DNA of 64,000 bases from Lumnitzera littorea (Eukaryota > Streptophyta > Magnoliopsida > Myrtales > Combretaceae). This document shows positions 47,240 to 59,236 of this stretch, in pieces. The DNA is taken from assembly GCA_024138015.1 (NCBI GenBank), contig JAMXBB010000003.1, positions 71,846,302-71,910,301 on the forward strand, written 5' to 3'. Position 1 is the stretch's first letter, and each line of letters opens with the position of its first letter. A model generated the notes under the pieces. The model did not search any database, was not told where the DNA came from, and saw only the letters and a list, made by a program, of their open reading frames with translations. The translations under genes and the position numbers were made by a program.

Positions 47240-48435
47240 TCTTCTTTGGGTTATTTGAGATTTGGGATCAAATCTGGTTTAGCTCCAGGTTACTCATCTT
47301 CGGGAGTGTAACATTTGAGGTTGGCAATGTTAACGGAGTCTGAGATTCCATATCCTTTGGGTAATTCAATCTTATAGGCATTAGGGTTGATCTTTTCAAG
47401 CAAAAGGTTTGTTGGCCCTAGGAGGCAGCTTACTCTTCCTTAAGTTTAGGAATCATTCCTTGTCGAGGTGTATCCAGACTAGATCGCCTGGTTGAAATTC
47501 TCTCTTCCTCTATCCTCGACTTTGCTTCTCAAGCTTAATATTAGCTCGACGCAATTGCTCTACAACCTCTTGGTATATGGCTTTGATGGCCTCAACTCTT
47601 TCAATGGCTGGCTGGTCATCATCAAACATCGGTTAGGGCACTTGGTCCAATGGTAACTCGGGGTTAAATCTATAGGCGACCTCGAATGGAGACATGTTTA
47701 TTACATTATGGGTGATCCTATTGTAGGCGAACTCAATGATTGGCAAGCACAGATCCTAGTTGACCGTACTATGCCTGATAACATCCTGTAATAAAGTTCC
47801 TACGGTTTTGTTAACAACTTCGGTTTGTCCATCGGTCTGTAGATGGTAGGACTTGTTGTACAATATCTTGGTTCCCATTCATTTCCACGGCGTCCTCTAG
47901 AAGTAGCTCATGAACTTTGGGTCTCTTTCTGAAACAATGGTTTGGGGAATTCCGTATAGCTTGATTATTTCTTGTAGAAAAAGAAAAGACATAGTTAAAC
48001 CATTGTTAGTCTTGAAACAGGGCACGAAATGAGCCATCTTACTAAATCAATCTATAATCACCATGATAGAGTCCTTCCTTTAGGACGTCCTTGGCAATCT
48101 TAACATGAAGTTTATACTTAACTTGGACCATGGTTTGGTCGGGATCGACAAGAGTTGGTAGTATCCTTACTCAGCTCGACTCTTCACCTTTCGAAAGGTC
48201 GCATACTTTTCCAGTACGGATTAGATATCTCTCTTCATCCTTAGCTAAAAGAATATGGAGGATAGTACCTCATAAGTTCGGTGCTAGCCAAAGTTTCCTG
48301 TCAATCCTCCTCTATGCACCTTGTGCACTAGCAGTTCTCTCATGGTACAGGTCAAGATACATAGCCTCTCTTCCCGAATAAGTATTCGTCCTCCCTATGA
48401 TAGTCATCTAGTGTCCATCTTTCCTTACATCAAGC
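47225..48435 (-). pseudogene. Integrase pseudogene of element D
   Basis: On the minus strand the zinc-binding head lies near 48330-48280, the core near 48140-47640 and the C-terminal domain near 47520-47280. The order and spacing follow element C. Readable pieces include a NKTVGTLLQ-type stretch near 47810 and SKLSLLRLELP-like C-terminal sequence, all broken by stops. As in C, the frame runs over the LTR boundary without a stop there. Confidence 0.75.
47240..47248 (-). promoter_or_regulatory. Polypurine tract of element D
   Basis: AAAGAAGA on the minus strand directly before the 3' LTR; element C has AGAAGAGA at the same place (27836-27844). Confidence 0.6.
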
Positions 48436-50060
48436 ATAGATAAGACCAAAATGTGGATCCTCAGCATACAGATTCTTCATGGTTGAAAAACCAAGTAGCC
48501 TTGTTTGTAGTTTGGTCATGAAGGTATGTTGTCTTGATAGGGCGTCGGCCACTACATTGTTTCTTCCATTCTTGTATTTTATGACATAAGAAAAACCTTT
48601 CATGAGCTTGATCCACTTGGCTTGCCTTCGAGAAAACTTTGGTTGGCTTTTTAGATATCTAAAGGATTTATGATCGGTGTAGATCACAAATTCTATAGGC
48701 AGTAGATAGTGTTACCATATTGTCAAGGCTTGGATTAAAGAGTAGAACTCCTTGTCATAGACAGAATAGTTAAGTGTGGCTCCTTGAAGTTTCTTGCTAA
48801 AGTAAGCAATAGGTTAGCCTTCTTACATCAGCATAGCCCCTATGCGTAGTTCGGGTGCATCAGGCTCTACCTTAGACACTTTATCAAAGCTTGGTATAGC
48901 TAAGATAGGGGTTGTATTTAGCCTCCCCTTCACTTGCTCAAAACTCCTCCTCTCTCTCTTTCCTCATCGGAATTCAATTCTCTTTTTTGATAGTTCGATA
49001 AGTGGGGTTGCAATCGTATTGAAATTTTTTATAAATCTACGATAGAATGATGCCAGGAAGTGGAATCTTCTCATGTCTATAGAATAGGTCGACTCAGGCC
49101 ATTCTATGATCGTTTTTGTTTTCTCATCATCGACTTAGATGTCACCTGTACTCACAACAAACCTTAAGAAGACCACCTCGGATTGGCAAAAATCGTACTT
49201 CTTTAGATCGGTGTAGAGATGTTTAACTTGGAGTTTTGCAAAGACTCTTTGAAGATGCTCTTGGTGAGTCTCCAAGTTGGGGTTGTACACCAGGATGTCA
49301 TCAAAATAAACTACTAAAAATCTTCCCAATAATTCTCGGAGCATATGATTCATTAGGTGTATGAATGTGCTCGGTGCATTGGACAGTCCAAATGGCATTA
49401 TAAGCCATTCATATAAACTATGTCGTGTCTTGAATGTGGTCTTCCACTCATCACCCTCATGCATTTGAATCTAATGGTACCCAGCTTTAAGGTCAATCTT
49501 GGAGAACACTCTTGCTCTGCTTAATTCATCTAGCATGTCATTAAGCCTGGGTATGAGAAACCTGTACTCGATGGTTATTCGATTGATTGCTTAGCTATCT
49601 ATACACATCCTCCAAGACCCATCTTTCTTCGGCACTAATAAGGCTAGCATAGTACAGGGACTCAAGGATTCGTATACATACCCTTCTTCAGTAGCTCATC
49701 TACTTGTTTCTATAGCTTGGTGGCTTGTTCAGGATTCAGTATGTAAGTAGGCTTGTTCGGCAGTATGGCTCCTGGCGACAAGTTGATCATATGCTTGACA
49801 CCTCGGATTGGGGGTAAGTTGTTCGGTAGCTCCTCCGAAAATAGATCGGTAAATTCCTCGAGTAAGGTTTTTACTTTGGTAGGTAGCTCTTCCTCCTCGG
49901 GTCTCATCTCCAGAAGTCTTTGGATAAGTAGATAGGCCGGTCCTTCAGGCTCCATTTCTCTTTTTAGTTCAGTGTAGGTTAATACTAAACCCTCTTTCTT
50001 TAGGGTTTGGCTAAGTTGAAACTACATGACCTTTACCTGCTCAGCAGTCATGAGACTCAA
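48436..50060 (-). pseudogene. pol pseudogene of element D: RT and RNase H
   Basis: On the minus strand RT starts after the linker (49955-49710 reads EGPAYLLIQRLLEMRPEEEE). It holds the block MPFGLSNAPSTF and an intact YFDDILVYN box at about 49310-49280. RNase H follows with VIYTDHKSFRYL (Glu changed to Lys in the DHES box) near 48690-48650 and ends in NNVVADALSRQ near 48560-48530. RT is better preserved than in C, but stops remain, for example near 49130. Confidence 0.85.
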
Positions 50061-50599
50061 TTTCATCCTTCTTCCTTCACGATCCATAGAACATGTATTC
50101 CTCCTGCCATCGTACATAATTGCTCTATCAAACATCTATGGTCGTCCAAGTAGAATGTGGGACGTGCTCATGGGTAGCACATCACAAAGTACTTCGTCTT
50201 GATATTTGCCAATGCAGATCGGTATGGACACCTGTTTGTTCACTTATAGGGCTCTCTTATCACTAAGCCAATGAATCTTGTAAGGTCTTGGGTGTGGCTT
50301 GGTTGGCAATCTCAACTGTTGGACCATAAATGTAGAGTTTGCATTAGTGCAGCTTCCACTATCAACTATTAAGGCGTACAACTCATTCACCTTATACCCA
50401 ATATGAAAGAGATTTTCCCTTTTTTCATCTTTGGGTACGGGGTTGACGCTCATTGTCTTCTTCAACATTAAAGTGGTCGGCAAAAAGTTGCCTTCCTCAC
50501 CATAGATAACTGAGGTGTAAAGCTTCCTTCTTATTTTTGGCCATGTTGAGTACCACTTTCTTAGTTTCCTAAAATTCCTTAAACACTTGAGTTTGACAT
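50061..50599 (-). pseudogene. gag stub fused to protease in element D
   Basis: ATG at 50599 on the minus strand gives the first 25-30 codons of gag as in element C. At about 50508 the sequence jumps from the position equivalent to 40515 in C to the one equivalent to 39345, just before the protease. The protease active site is intact (IVDSGSCTNANS near 50345-50320). The deletion removes the capsid core and zinc knuckle. The shared word around the join is short, so this looks like a small-homology deletion. Confidence 0.8.
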
Positions 50600-50794
50600 C
50601 GATGGATTCTTCATACGACAATTACACAACAAATGAATAGTTAAGTACACTCTGTTTTTGCGTATCGAAAACAGAGCACAAAATAATTCTCAACAACTAC
50701 ACTCTAGGGTTAACAATAAAACCATTATCACACAAGAGTAGTAACAAACCACTCCAAGAACACAAAAACAAAATCTGGCGTCGAATGTAGCCAG

Positions 50795-50807
50795 GCTCTG
50801 ATATCAA
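50795..50807 (-). promoter_or_regulatory. Primer binding site of element D
   Basis: On the minus strand TTGATATCAGAGC, one mismatch from the initiator-Met tRNA site, two bases after the 5' LTR. Confidence 0.85.
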
Positions 50808-50809
50808 GT

Positions 50810-51740
50810 TGATACGGGTTGCTGTGGATGAACACATGGTCCTAATATCATGCGTAACCAAAAGGATGGGTTTGAGTTGCGAGATGGCTCAAAACGTAAA
50901 TGATAGTTAAAGGTTGAGCAGGGTTTCCTGTGCACTGATGATGATATGATGCACTAACACCTCACACAAGCTTTGGTTACACCTGATATGACACATAAGT
51001 ATGGCTAGAGGTCACTCACCGCTAGTCCACACTCAAATGGGCTAGATAGGAGTAGCTCAAGAGTAAGGATACTTAGCTCAAGAGAGAGTAAAAATCCAAT
51101 ATATTCTCTATATGATGATAGTGATATTACATTATGTGAGTATTTGTAGTCCTAGTTAGGGTAAGTCCTAAGTTATAGAAAATTACAAAAATGTACATAA
51201 ATGGATCCCTATTTGCTAAGAAAAGGAGAATAATTTACAGGAAAAGCATGTATTCGTATAAAAGGAATATCTATAGATAGTACGGATGTTAGAAAGAACA
51301 GCGCACGGATGTTTTAATTAGTTTGCATTTCTAAGAACATTGTGAGCTGAGCAGGAGTAGGTTCCAATCAAGTCAGTGCAATGTTTGCAGTTTGGTAACT
51401 CAGACAATTGGTACTGGATTGGATTGGCTCAGGAGGCAACTCATTTTTAGGGTCGGCCTCGAAGGGTTGGTTCCTGTTTATTGTTAGCTCAGCATTGTCA
51501 TTGTTTAGATTGCTGTATTTAGATGTAGCACTTGGACTAGTGTATAGTGGAGGATTCTGTTCTGCACGTCGGCTCATTACCTCGGCAACACCTTGGATTG
51601 CGTGGAGAGAGAAGTAGCTCGGTAGATCGGATTGGGGTAAGCAATGCTCCTCGGTACTTAACTCACCTCGGACAGCTCTGTGAACCACCTGAGAAAGCCC
51701 TTAGGTTCAGGAGCGCGTGATTGGTTCTTGATCCCTGTCA
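50810..51740 (-). repeat. 5' LTR of element D
   Basis: 931 bp; on the plus strand it starts TGATACGGGTTG and ends ATCCCTGTCA. It aligns with 46303-47239. The TSD tatga follows. Confidence 0.9.
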
Positions 51741-51745
51741 TATGA

Positions 51746-53318
51746 TATAGTGTTTTATGATCTAATTACATTGTTTTTAATTCAATATAGCCAGCTATTG
51801 AGTTATTGTATGAATCTATTAAAGTGTTCATGAGATCCTGTAGTTAGATGGACTGATGCACTTAGAAGTAATTGAGTATACTAAGCGGTTAACTATTTGA
51901 TTTCTTAGGATTAAGGCAACCTAATAGAGGAATTTAAAATTTTAATGTGATCTTGAGGTATTTTATTGCGTAAGAGAATTGAATAGAGTATACTTAGTGT
52001 TAGGAATTAATTAAGAGACACGAGCTTGGTTAACTCGTGCTAGGAATCTCCACAGTCTAAAAGTGCAATTGAGATTAAAAGTTACATAGAATTAGATAAT
52101 AAATAATAGATTTACTAAGGATCATGTTTTCATCACTTAATTAATTCGCTTAATTGTTGTGATACCTAGAGTTTTTGATTGCCATGCTGAATTAAAGCTC
52201 GAGAATTTGTTCTTTTAATTAAGATCAAAATTTACACAAGGCCATGAAAGATTGTTGAAGCGATCCACAAAATTTGTTCCTTAAAAATATAAGTATGGAT
52301 ATTGCTTGATCTTTATTGGGAACTTAGCTTTCGAGTCTCAAGGTACATGGAAACGATATAACATAACCTATTTACATATAGATAATTAATACATTGGGAT
52401 AGAAAACACCCCCTAAAGAATATGGTAACTTATCAAATAAACTTTATATATATATATTTTGGAATTATTTATTAGATATTGGTGAAACCTGTCTCTAAAC
52501 TTTATAAATTATAAATTCACATGAGACTGGAGTTATCAATCTTCCTATGGTGGCAACAACGTTGTTGAAAAATAAGGGATATAGTAGGAAATATGATTAC
52601 AATTTACATGGGAAGGAACCAAGATCCAAGGAAATTATAATGAGAATAAAATATTTAGCAACAAGTGGGTAAAGGATATCCCAGCAAGAAGACCAAGTGT
52701 TAGGATAAATGAAATAAAAAAAAATAGCATGTTTCCTTGCATGGCAAATCATTATGGAATAATACAATACGTTGCATTAGGACAATCTTACAAGTAGACA
52801 TCTAGCAATATAGTGACTAGGTGTTTGATTTATAAAAAGACACATCTAATTGTTATGTGCCCAGCCATTATTGGACCGAAAGTCGCCATACATATCTCTG
52901 GAAGCCTTTGGATAAATATTGGCAATTCTTAATTATTTAAACTAATTCGCAACATGCTATGAATAAACAAGAAAAAAATTATATAGGCATATATACGTAT
53001 ACGTACTTATACATATATAATACATATATATATTATTTTAACTGTAGCTGCCAAAGCTAGAATTTGTTGTAAGTTTTATTTTAGCTAAAATATAAATTTA
53101 TCGATATACCTTGTTATCTATTGACAACTAAAAAATTCAAGCACTAGGATCTATGAGATGGAAAAATAAAATAATTAGCATTTATTATGATGACAATATC
53201 TTATGGGAATGACAACTAAAATACATAAGTGCGATCACTAAATACACATAATTATGTTATAAATATACATAATTGCAAAGGCATTTTTGTAGTTGCAATT
53301 GTGACTTTTAATTGTAAG
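51746..53318. other. AT-rich non-coding DNA, probably LTR remains
   Basis: No coding motif on either strand. The style between 51760 and 52420 resembles Tat/Athila LTR DNA (long runs of short A/T words with scattered gatcc and ctag), but no LTR ends, primer site or TSD were found. Alternating AT/ATAC microsatellite-like DNA lies near 52440-52460 and 52985-53035. Confidence 0.35.
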
Positions 53319-54230
53319 TGTTGATATCGAATTCTCTCTTTGCCTGAGGCTCATCATGTGAGGAAGTCCACCAAGAAACATGCAAGCAAATAATGAGCTG
53401 TCCTTTATATCGTGACCTACTTGGTAAGCCATACATCTCACTCGAGCAAATTGGCTTGAACACCAAGCTTGTACGCATCAACCACCTAGCATAGTGAGCT
53501 TGCCCTCTATATTGCGACCTGCTTGACAAGCCATACAACGTCTCACCTAAGTAGACTAGCTCAACTACCAAGCCTGTATGTGTTGACCACCTAGCATCAA
53601 CTTGGGTCTCAGCTCATTCTCAATCGAGCACCTACTGTTCCTTCGATGTCCTAATTCACTTTTGTCCTTAGCGCATGCTTTCCACTGTAGTCCTTTAATG
53701 GTTATTTGACACCTATGGTTCAATTGGCACACTCGATAGCCCCTGCGGATGTCAAACCTCTAAGCTATGGATTTGTTTGCTAGGTTGATCATGGCCAATT
53801 ACCTTTAGAGTTGCCCAGCTCCATTGCGACCCAAGCTATTTGCCAGTGACCAGTACGAGTGAACCCCAAACCGCTACGTGGCTAAGTAATCTCCACAAAA
53901 GGCATTGGCTACCATGAGGTAAGGGACTTCACTCATTTCTCTCAGTTCACTCGACTCCTAAACTCTCTCCACTCTTTTGGTTCAATTTCAATATATTACC
54001 TTAACTCCCATCCTCCTATATATAGGATGAGCACTATCCCTTGAGTCTCTAGTGCTCGCCTCTTCTTTCCCTTAGTCTTCCTTGCTAACTTGAGCATTGG
54101 AGGGCCTTCCTAGCCATGCCCATATGGGGATTTTTATAGGAATCAAAGAGCAAGATGCAAGATCCAGGCCCAGTCCATCTAAGCTTTACTTGAGCCCACT
54201 TATTCCCAGTTGATTCAGTTACAATCAGCA
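53319..54230 (+). repeat. 5' LTR of element I
   Basis: The end is set by the primer site: ...CAATCAGCA then TTTTGGCGCC. The start TGTTGATATCG at 53319 is the best TG candidate but has no TSD to prove it. It contains a two-copy 105-bp tandem repeat at about 53389-53598. Confidence 0.55.
53389..53598. repeat. Two-copy tandem repeat, period 105 bp, in LTR of I
   Basis: The word accacctagcat occurs at 53481 and 53586; upstream both copies share gcgacct/gtgacct and aagccatac. The copies differ at many sites, with small gaps. Confidence 0.7.
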
Positions 54231-54232
54231 TT

Positions 54233-54247
54233 TTGGCGCCAACTGTT
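54233..54247 (+). promoter_or_regulatory. Primer binding site of element I
   Basis: TTGGCGCCAACTGTT follows the LTR end by two bases. TGGCGCC is the start of the site complementary to plant tRNA-Asp, used by many Tat/Athila elements; the following bases have diverged. Confidence 0.6.
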
Positions 54248-54609
54248 TCAGGCCACTATGTATACGATTGCTAAAAGAGAAAATACTAATCTACATGCCT
54301 TACAAACAGGGGATGCTAATACGTCTTAGTAAGGTAGAGCTGACCAAATGCCTTTACCATGATGTGCACCAATTCCCCTACCACTTGAAAATGAGAACAT
54401 CGAAGTTCAGTAGCTTAGGTTGCTTTTCTAACAAAGGAATGAAGATAACTGCAAATATTAAGAGTCCATTATAGCTCTTCATAAAGAAGTTGCATTTATT
54501 TAAAAAGCATCCTAAAAACGCTTGAACGAGGGCGCAACCATCAACTTTTCCATAGAACTAAGCACATCAACTTTTCCTTAGAACTAAAAAAAAAACAATG
54601 ACCTAATCC

Positions 54610-55260
54610 CACAAGTCTAGTGTGTTCATGCCCGATCAAAAGAAAGTTGAATCATCCACATTGGCATCGCGCTCTATGCCGATGAAATGGCCATTCATTC
54701 CCTTCGTCTTGGAAGAAATGCTGCCTACAGGTGTAAGGTTGCTATACTTGAATACTTATGATGGCACTATTGACCTAAACAATCACTTTGTCTACTTTCG
54801 GACAATGATGAGCCTCAACAACTTCTTTGATGCCATCATATGTAAAGCCTTCCTTAGAATGCTTGCAAAAGCTACTTTACTTTAGTTCAATACCTTCCTC
54901 GATGCCTCCACTATCTCATTTAATGACTTAGGAGGCAAATTCTAGCAACATTTCCTTAGCTCTTGAGTCCCAAGGAGAGACTCTTCCATACTTTACAATG
55001 TTAGACAGTGTCCCAACGAAACCCTACGAGCATACCTTAAGCGTTTCAATCGAACAAAGCTACAAGTATCTAAGTTTGACATCATAACAGCCTTGCAAGT
55101 GCTTACAGGCATAGCACCTAATGGAAGGCTATTCAATGTTGTCTTAGTAGACAAACCTGACTCCTTGGATGTATTCATGCAAGTGGTCGAGGAATATGTA
55201 GCTTAAGAGGATGCCATCAAAAGTCAGTTTGAAGTGGATAACAACAATCACGTATTAGTA
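54610..55260 (+). pseudogene. gag pseudogene of element I
   Basis: A Tat-type gag core. The frame 54622-54885 includes LEEMLPTGVRLLYLNTYDGT and LNNHFVYFRTMMSL, matching the usual position of the YDGT/DP-x-EH gag motif. Beyond a stop at 54885 the frame continues with NETLRAYLKRFNRTKLQV near 55015-55065 and a later DSLDVFMQVVEEYVA, the typical end of this gag. Stops replace Trp and Gln codons. The particle protein is not functional. Confidence 0.8.
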
Positions 55261-55439
55261 AAGGACCGCTTGGGGCTTGGTAACCCTAGACTATAACCTT
55301 TAGCACGCAATAGACAAGATAAGCAAAGACAAAAATTGTAAGACTATAGCTCGTACACACCTCTTGGTAGATCGCTCGACAAAATCATGTACGAGGTCTA
55401 AGAACAACTCTTGTAACCACCTAGTGTTTTTAAAACCCT

Positions 55440-56270
55440 AAAAGCGGTGAACTCATGGAAGTATTGTAACAACCATAGGATATACAAACATAGCACTAAT
55501 GAGTACTGCCATCTTAAGAATGCGGTTGAAGGGCTTATCCACAAAGGCAGCATCAACCACCTTGTTACAGAAGAGGAAAATAAAATTCAATAGCTGACCC
55601 AACACCGTTGAGTAGAATAGTGACAACAATACCATAATGAATCGGTTAACGACCTTAGCAGACGGACAAAATCGTTAGGGACGGTGAGACCAAATCAATA
55701 TGATTTTCGGAGGACTCGACCTGCTCTCAAATGCCACAACCATATTAGCCTTATATAAGGTATACCTACTAAGAACTAGGAGGTGAAAAACTAAAATGAC
55801 AATCACTTTCACCGAAGCTGACAAATAGGGAGTTAATCTACCCCACAATGATGCTCTCATCATAAATGCTGAAATCAGATACTTCAACCTCCTTAAAATG
55901 TTCATCGGCAGTGGAAGTTTAATGGACATACTTTTTTATAGTACTTACGAGCAAATGAAGGAACAACTTGATGAACCTTGATAGCCATATAAAAATGGCC
56001 TTATTGGGTTTGGAGGAGGCAAACCAGTGCCAGCAAAGGGAATCATCACCTTACCCATTTGACTAGACAACGATGAGCACCTCACCACACAATTGATAGA
56101 CTTTGTCATTGTTGACCTTTGGTCACCGTAAAGTGCCATCCTTAGCCAACCAAGCATTACAAAATTTGATATGCTTATCAGCCAAAAATGCCTCAAAGTG
56201 AAGATTATGATACCCACTAGTGTAGGTGAGGTAAGAGGTAACTAGGCCATTGCCTAGGTCGCTTTACCTC
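55440..56270 (+). pseudogene. Zinc motif and protease region of element I
   Basis: At about 55456-55530 a C-x2-H-x4-H-x5-C-type motif reads KYCNNHRIYKHSTNEYC, followed by HLKNAVEGLI; this is the nucleocapsid end of Tat elements. The protease region follows at about 55780-56250 but has too many stops and shifts to locate the active site with certainty. It runs on towards RT. Confidence 0.65.
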
Positions 56271-58858
56271 AAAAGCCTAATCCAAAAATAACATCATGAA
56301 CATTAAATCAACCATCCTCTCAACTTCAACAGTATGGGGAGAGCTTGTAGAAAAGACTGAGGAATTTAAGCTATTTGACACCCTATGAATGACAACTAGA
56401 ATAAGGGCAAGATTGCTAAACAACGATAAGGCTAAAATCACAGACTTCCTCATGCAAAGCACGGATGTCTTCTTATTTTCCCCAAAAGAGATGCTAGACA
56501 TCATAAACATACTGGAGGCTACCTAACACCTAAATATCAATCTTGTCATCCAACTTGTCAAGCAAAAGAAACGGCACTTCGCCTTGGAATGCTAGGAAGT
56601 AATCAAGAAGGAAGTGCAAAAGTTGCTATAAGGGGGCTTTATAAGGTAAGAAAAAACCTGACCTGGCTTGCCAACACTATACTCTTAAAGAAAGCAAATG
56701 GCAAACGGAAAATAGTGAATGTGCTCTGACTACACTAATTGATGTAGGCAGGTGCACTTATTACTTTATAATATAGCGGATATAAGTCTGAATGTTGATC
56801 CCTTAGAGAATCTGACTACTAATACTCACTAGATCTCTATTATTTAACCGAAAAATTATATTTCAAGAAACTTCAAGAAGTAAATCTAAATTATTGCTAA
56901 AACTAATTTAAAGATTAACTAAGATGAAATTCAAGAATAAACAAGAAAGCAATTCAATTGGAAATTAATTTAAGATTCAATGTTGTATCTCTAGATCTTA
57001 CTTCCCCCAGATCTACCATGAGATTTTCCTAAAGATAATCTAATTTATTCTTTAATATTTCTTGATCGGGGGAATTCTTTACTAAAGTTAATCACTTTCT
57101 CATGCCAATTAACCCTAACCTTAAAATCACCTATTAGAATCTCTTCTTAATAGCATGATCTAAGATTATATTATTGAACAATGAATTTTTTATGCTTTAA
57201 TTCAAAATTCTAGAAGAATCTTGCAAATTATCTTTAATCTTGTAGCAATTCTGATCAACTATGCTTAGATCTAATATTATAAGAAATCTCTCGATTCTCT
57301 TATAAGATAACAAACTTTAGATTATTACCTATGGAAATAATAACCTAAATCATGAAGCAAACATAGTTGAATCAAGAAAATAATAAATAACTAAATTAAT
57401 CAAATACTAATTATGTTACATGAATAGATCTAAGTTTCACAAAACCTAGATACTAAGGTTCTACTCTCTATACATTGCAAAATAAGAATCTAAAAACAAA
57501 GAGTAGAAAAAAGTTGACAAAAACATCATGAAATTCGAATAAAATTAAATCTTTAAATCTTCTCTTCTCTTTTCACTTTCTTGATTGTTCTTAGCTTCAA
57601 AAACTCCCTAAAATTGTGCCAAAAAGGTCTCCCTAAATAAACCTTAACAAGGCTTTATATATGAAGAGTTAAAAAAAAAAAAAGTTAGCTAGAAATGATA
57701 CGATCAGGGACACAATTGCGTCTTTTGGTCATGTACTTGATTATGCTTCACGTTTGTCTTTTTTTTTTTTAAATAGAAAAGGTATGACCAACGACATGAT
57801 CGTATCTTTGGTTGTGTCGTATGATATAACAGTAGAAAATTAGCTCTAATTTTGCCTGGAAACAACATATTTATGTTGTTCGACTATATTAATCTTCAAA
57901 CCTTCATAATTTGCTCATTTTAACTCTGATTTGAGTGAAATTTATTTCTATCTTCTCGTTTTCTCGCGTATACTATTTCAAAACCTAGAAAACAAAATTT
58001 GACTCAATTAAGTATTATTATCTAAAAATAAACTCAAATATCATGAAAAATTATAAAAAATCACTAAATAAAATATAACCAATTTAGAACTCACGACTAA
58101 TCTTAACAAGGCATACCCTGAGGATTGTCTCCCCTTACCATACATAGACTAGCTAGTTAACTTGACATCCGGCCATGTGCTTCTTAGTTTCATTGATATC
58201 TACTCAAGATATGACCAAATTCGGCTGGCTCTTGAGGATGAAGTCTACACATCCTTCGTGATAGACTTTGAAACCTATTGCTATTAGGTAAGGCACTTCG
58301 GTTTGAAAAATGTTAGAGCCACATACTAAAGGCTGGTTACCCACATCTTCAAGCCACAAATTGGTAAAAACATTGAGGTTTATGTTGATGATATGATTGC
58401 CAAAAGCAAAACTCTAAGAGGCCACATCAATGACCTTCGCAAGACATTCCAAACTCTGTACCAGTTCTAAATGAAACTTAATCCTCAAAAATGCATCTTT
58501 AGGGTTGCACTAGGGAAATTCCTTGGTTTCATGGTGATAGAATGAGGGACAGAAGCTAACCTAGACAAGATTAAAGTAGTTTGGGAAATGAAAGCCCCAA
58601 CAAAAATTAAGGAGGTATAGCAACTAATAAGAAGGATTGCTGCCCTGAATTGGTTTGTATCTAAAAGCATAGATAAATGAGTAGAATTCTTCAAGCTATT
58701 AAGAAACCTCACTGAATTCAAATGGACAACTGAATGTTAGTAAGCATTCGATGACCTGAAGGACTTTTTGGCGACCCTGCCCATACTCTCCAAGCCAATC
58801 TTCGAAGAAGATTTATACCTGTAACTTGAAATCAACGATAGAGTGCTATCCTCAGTCC
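56271..58858 (+). pseudogene. RT pseudogene of element I, split by a solo LTR
   Basis: A linker spans 56271-56630. RT begins near 56640 with WLANTIL-like sequence ahead of KKANGK. It is interrupted between 56740 and 58096 by a minus-strand LTR and rejoins in the middle of the YTNLNKAYPEDC block. Then it reads LTSGHVLLSFIDIYSRYDQI near 58160-58215 and VYVDDMIAKSKTL near 58380-58415; YVDD is the catalytic box. The RNase H leader FLATLPILSKPIFEEDLYL is near 58770-58820. Then solo LTR J interrupts. It is one of the better preserved RTs here but carries stops. Confidence 0.85.
56740..58096 (-). mobile_element. Solo LTR in RT of element I, Athila/Tat-like
   Basis: About 1.36 kb. CTAAT flanks it at 56735-56739 and 58097-58101, and the RT codons join across it. 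The left end, tgtaggcaggtgcac, matches the LTRs at 7956 and 15667. There is no coding content, and TG/CA ends are slightly ambiguous (56740 or 56743 on the left, 58093 or 58096 on the right). Confidence 0.75.
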
Positions 58859-59154
58859 TTGTCTATAAACACCTAATTTTTGCCTTTCCATAGTCTTAGT
58901 TTTTATTTTTACAAAAAGGGTCCTAATTCCAAAAAATAAAAAAAATAAAAATTAACAAATAATGAAAATACTAAAAAAAAAAAAATAAGAAAAGGAAAAA
59001 TTATAAAAATTTCGTAGATTTTTAGGATGTAATTTATATTAGGAATAATTAGTTTAATGTTAGTTTTAATTTTAGTTTAGTTAAAAATTTTAGTTTAGGG
59101 ATTCAGATAGTTTAAATATAATTTAATGGTAATAAATGTCAAGACACAAACCAA

Positions 59155-59232
59155 CAGCCTAACGGATAAGTAGCGGAGTATTTGGGAGGATTTAGTTGGG
59201 GGTCATAGGTTCGAGCCTCAGCAGGTACCAAT
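59155..59232 (+). promoter_or_regulatory. tRNA-like Pol III boxes in LTR J
   Basis: CAGCCTAACGG at 59155-59165 resembles an A box, and GGTTCGAGCC at 59208-59217 is a near-consensus B box, 53 bases downstream; a T-rich run follows at 59238. The spacing fits a tRNA-derived promoter, but no cloverleaf with paired ends is evident. It may be tRNA-derived DNA absorbed by the LTR. Confidence 0.4.
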
Positions 59233-59236
59233 GTCT

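Larger units (their letters stand above)
46303..51740 (-). mobile_element. Element D: gag-deleted gypsy retrotransposon, C family
   Basis: Read on the minus strand: 5' LTR (51740-50810), primer site, gag start, protease, RT, RNase H, integrase, polypurine tract, 3' LTR (47239-46303). The perfect TSD shows it inserted as a complete unit. About 1.2 kb corresponding to most of gag and the zinc knuckle of element C is missing at about 50508. Pol is broken by stops. It sits 24 bases to the right of element H. Confidence 0.9.
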
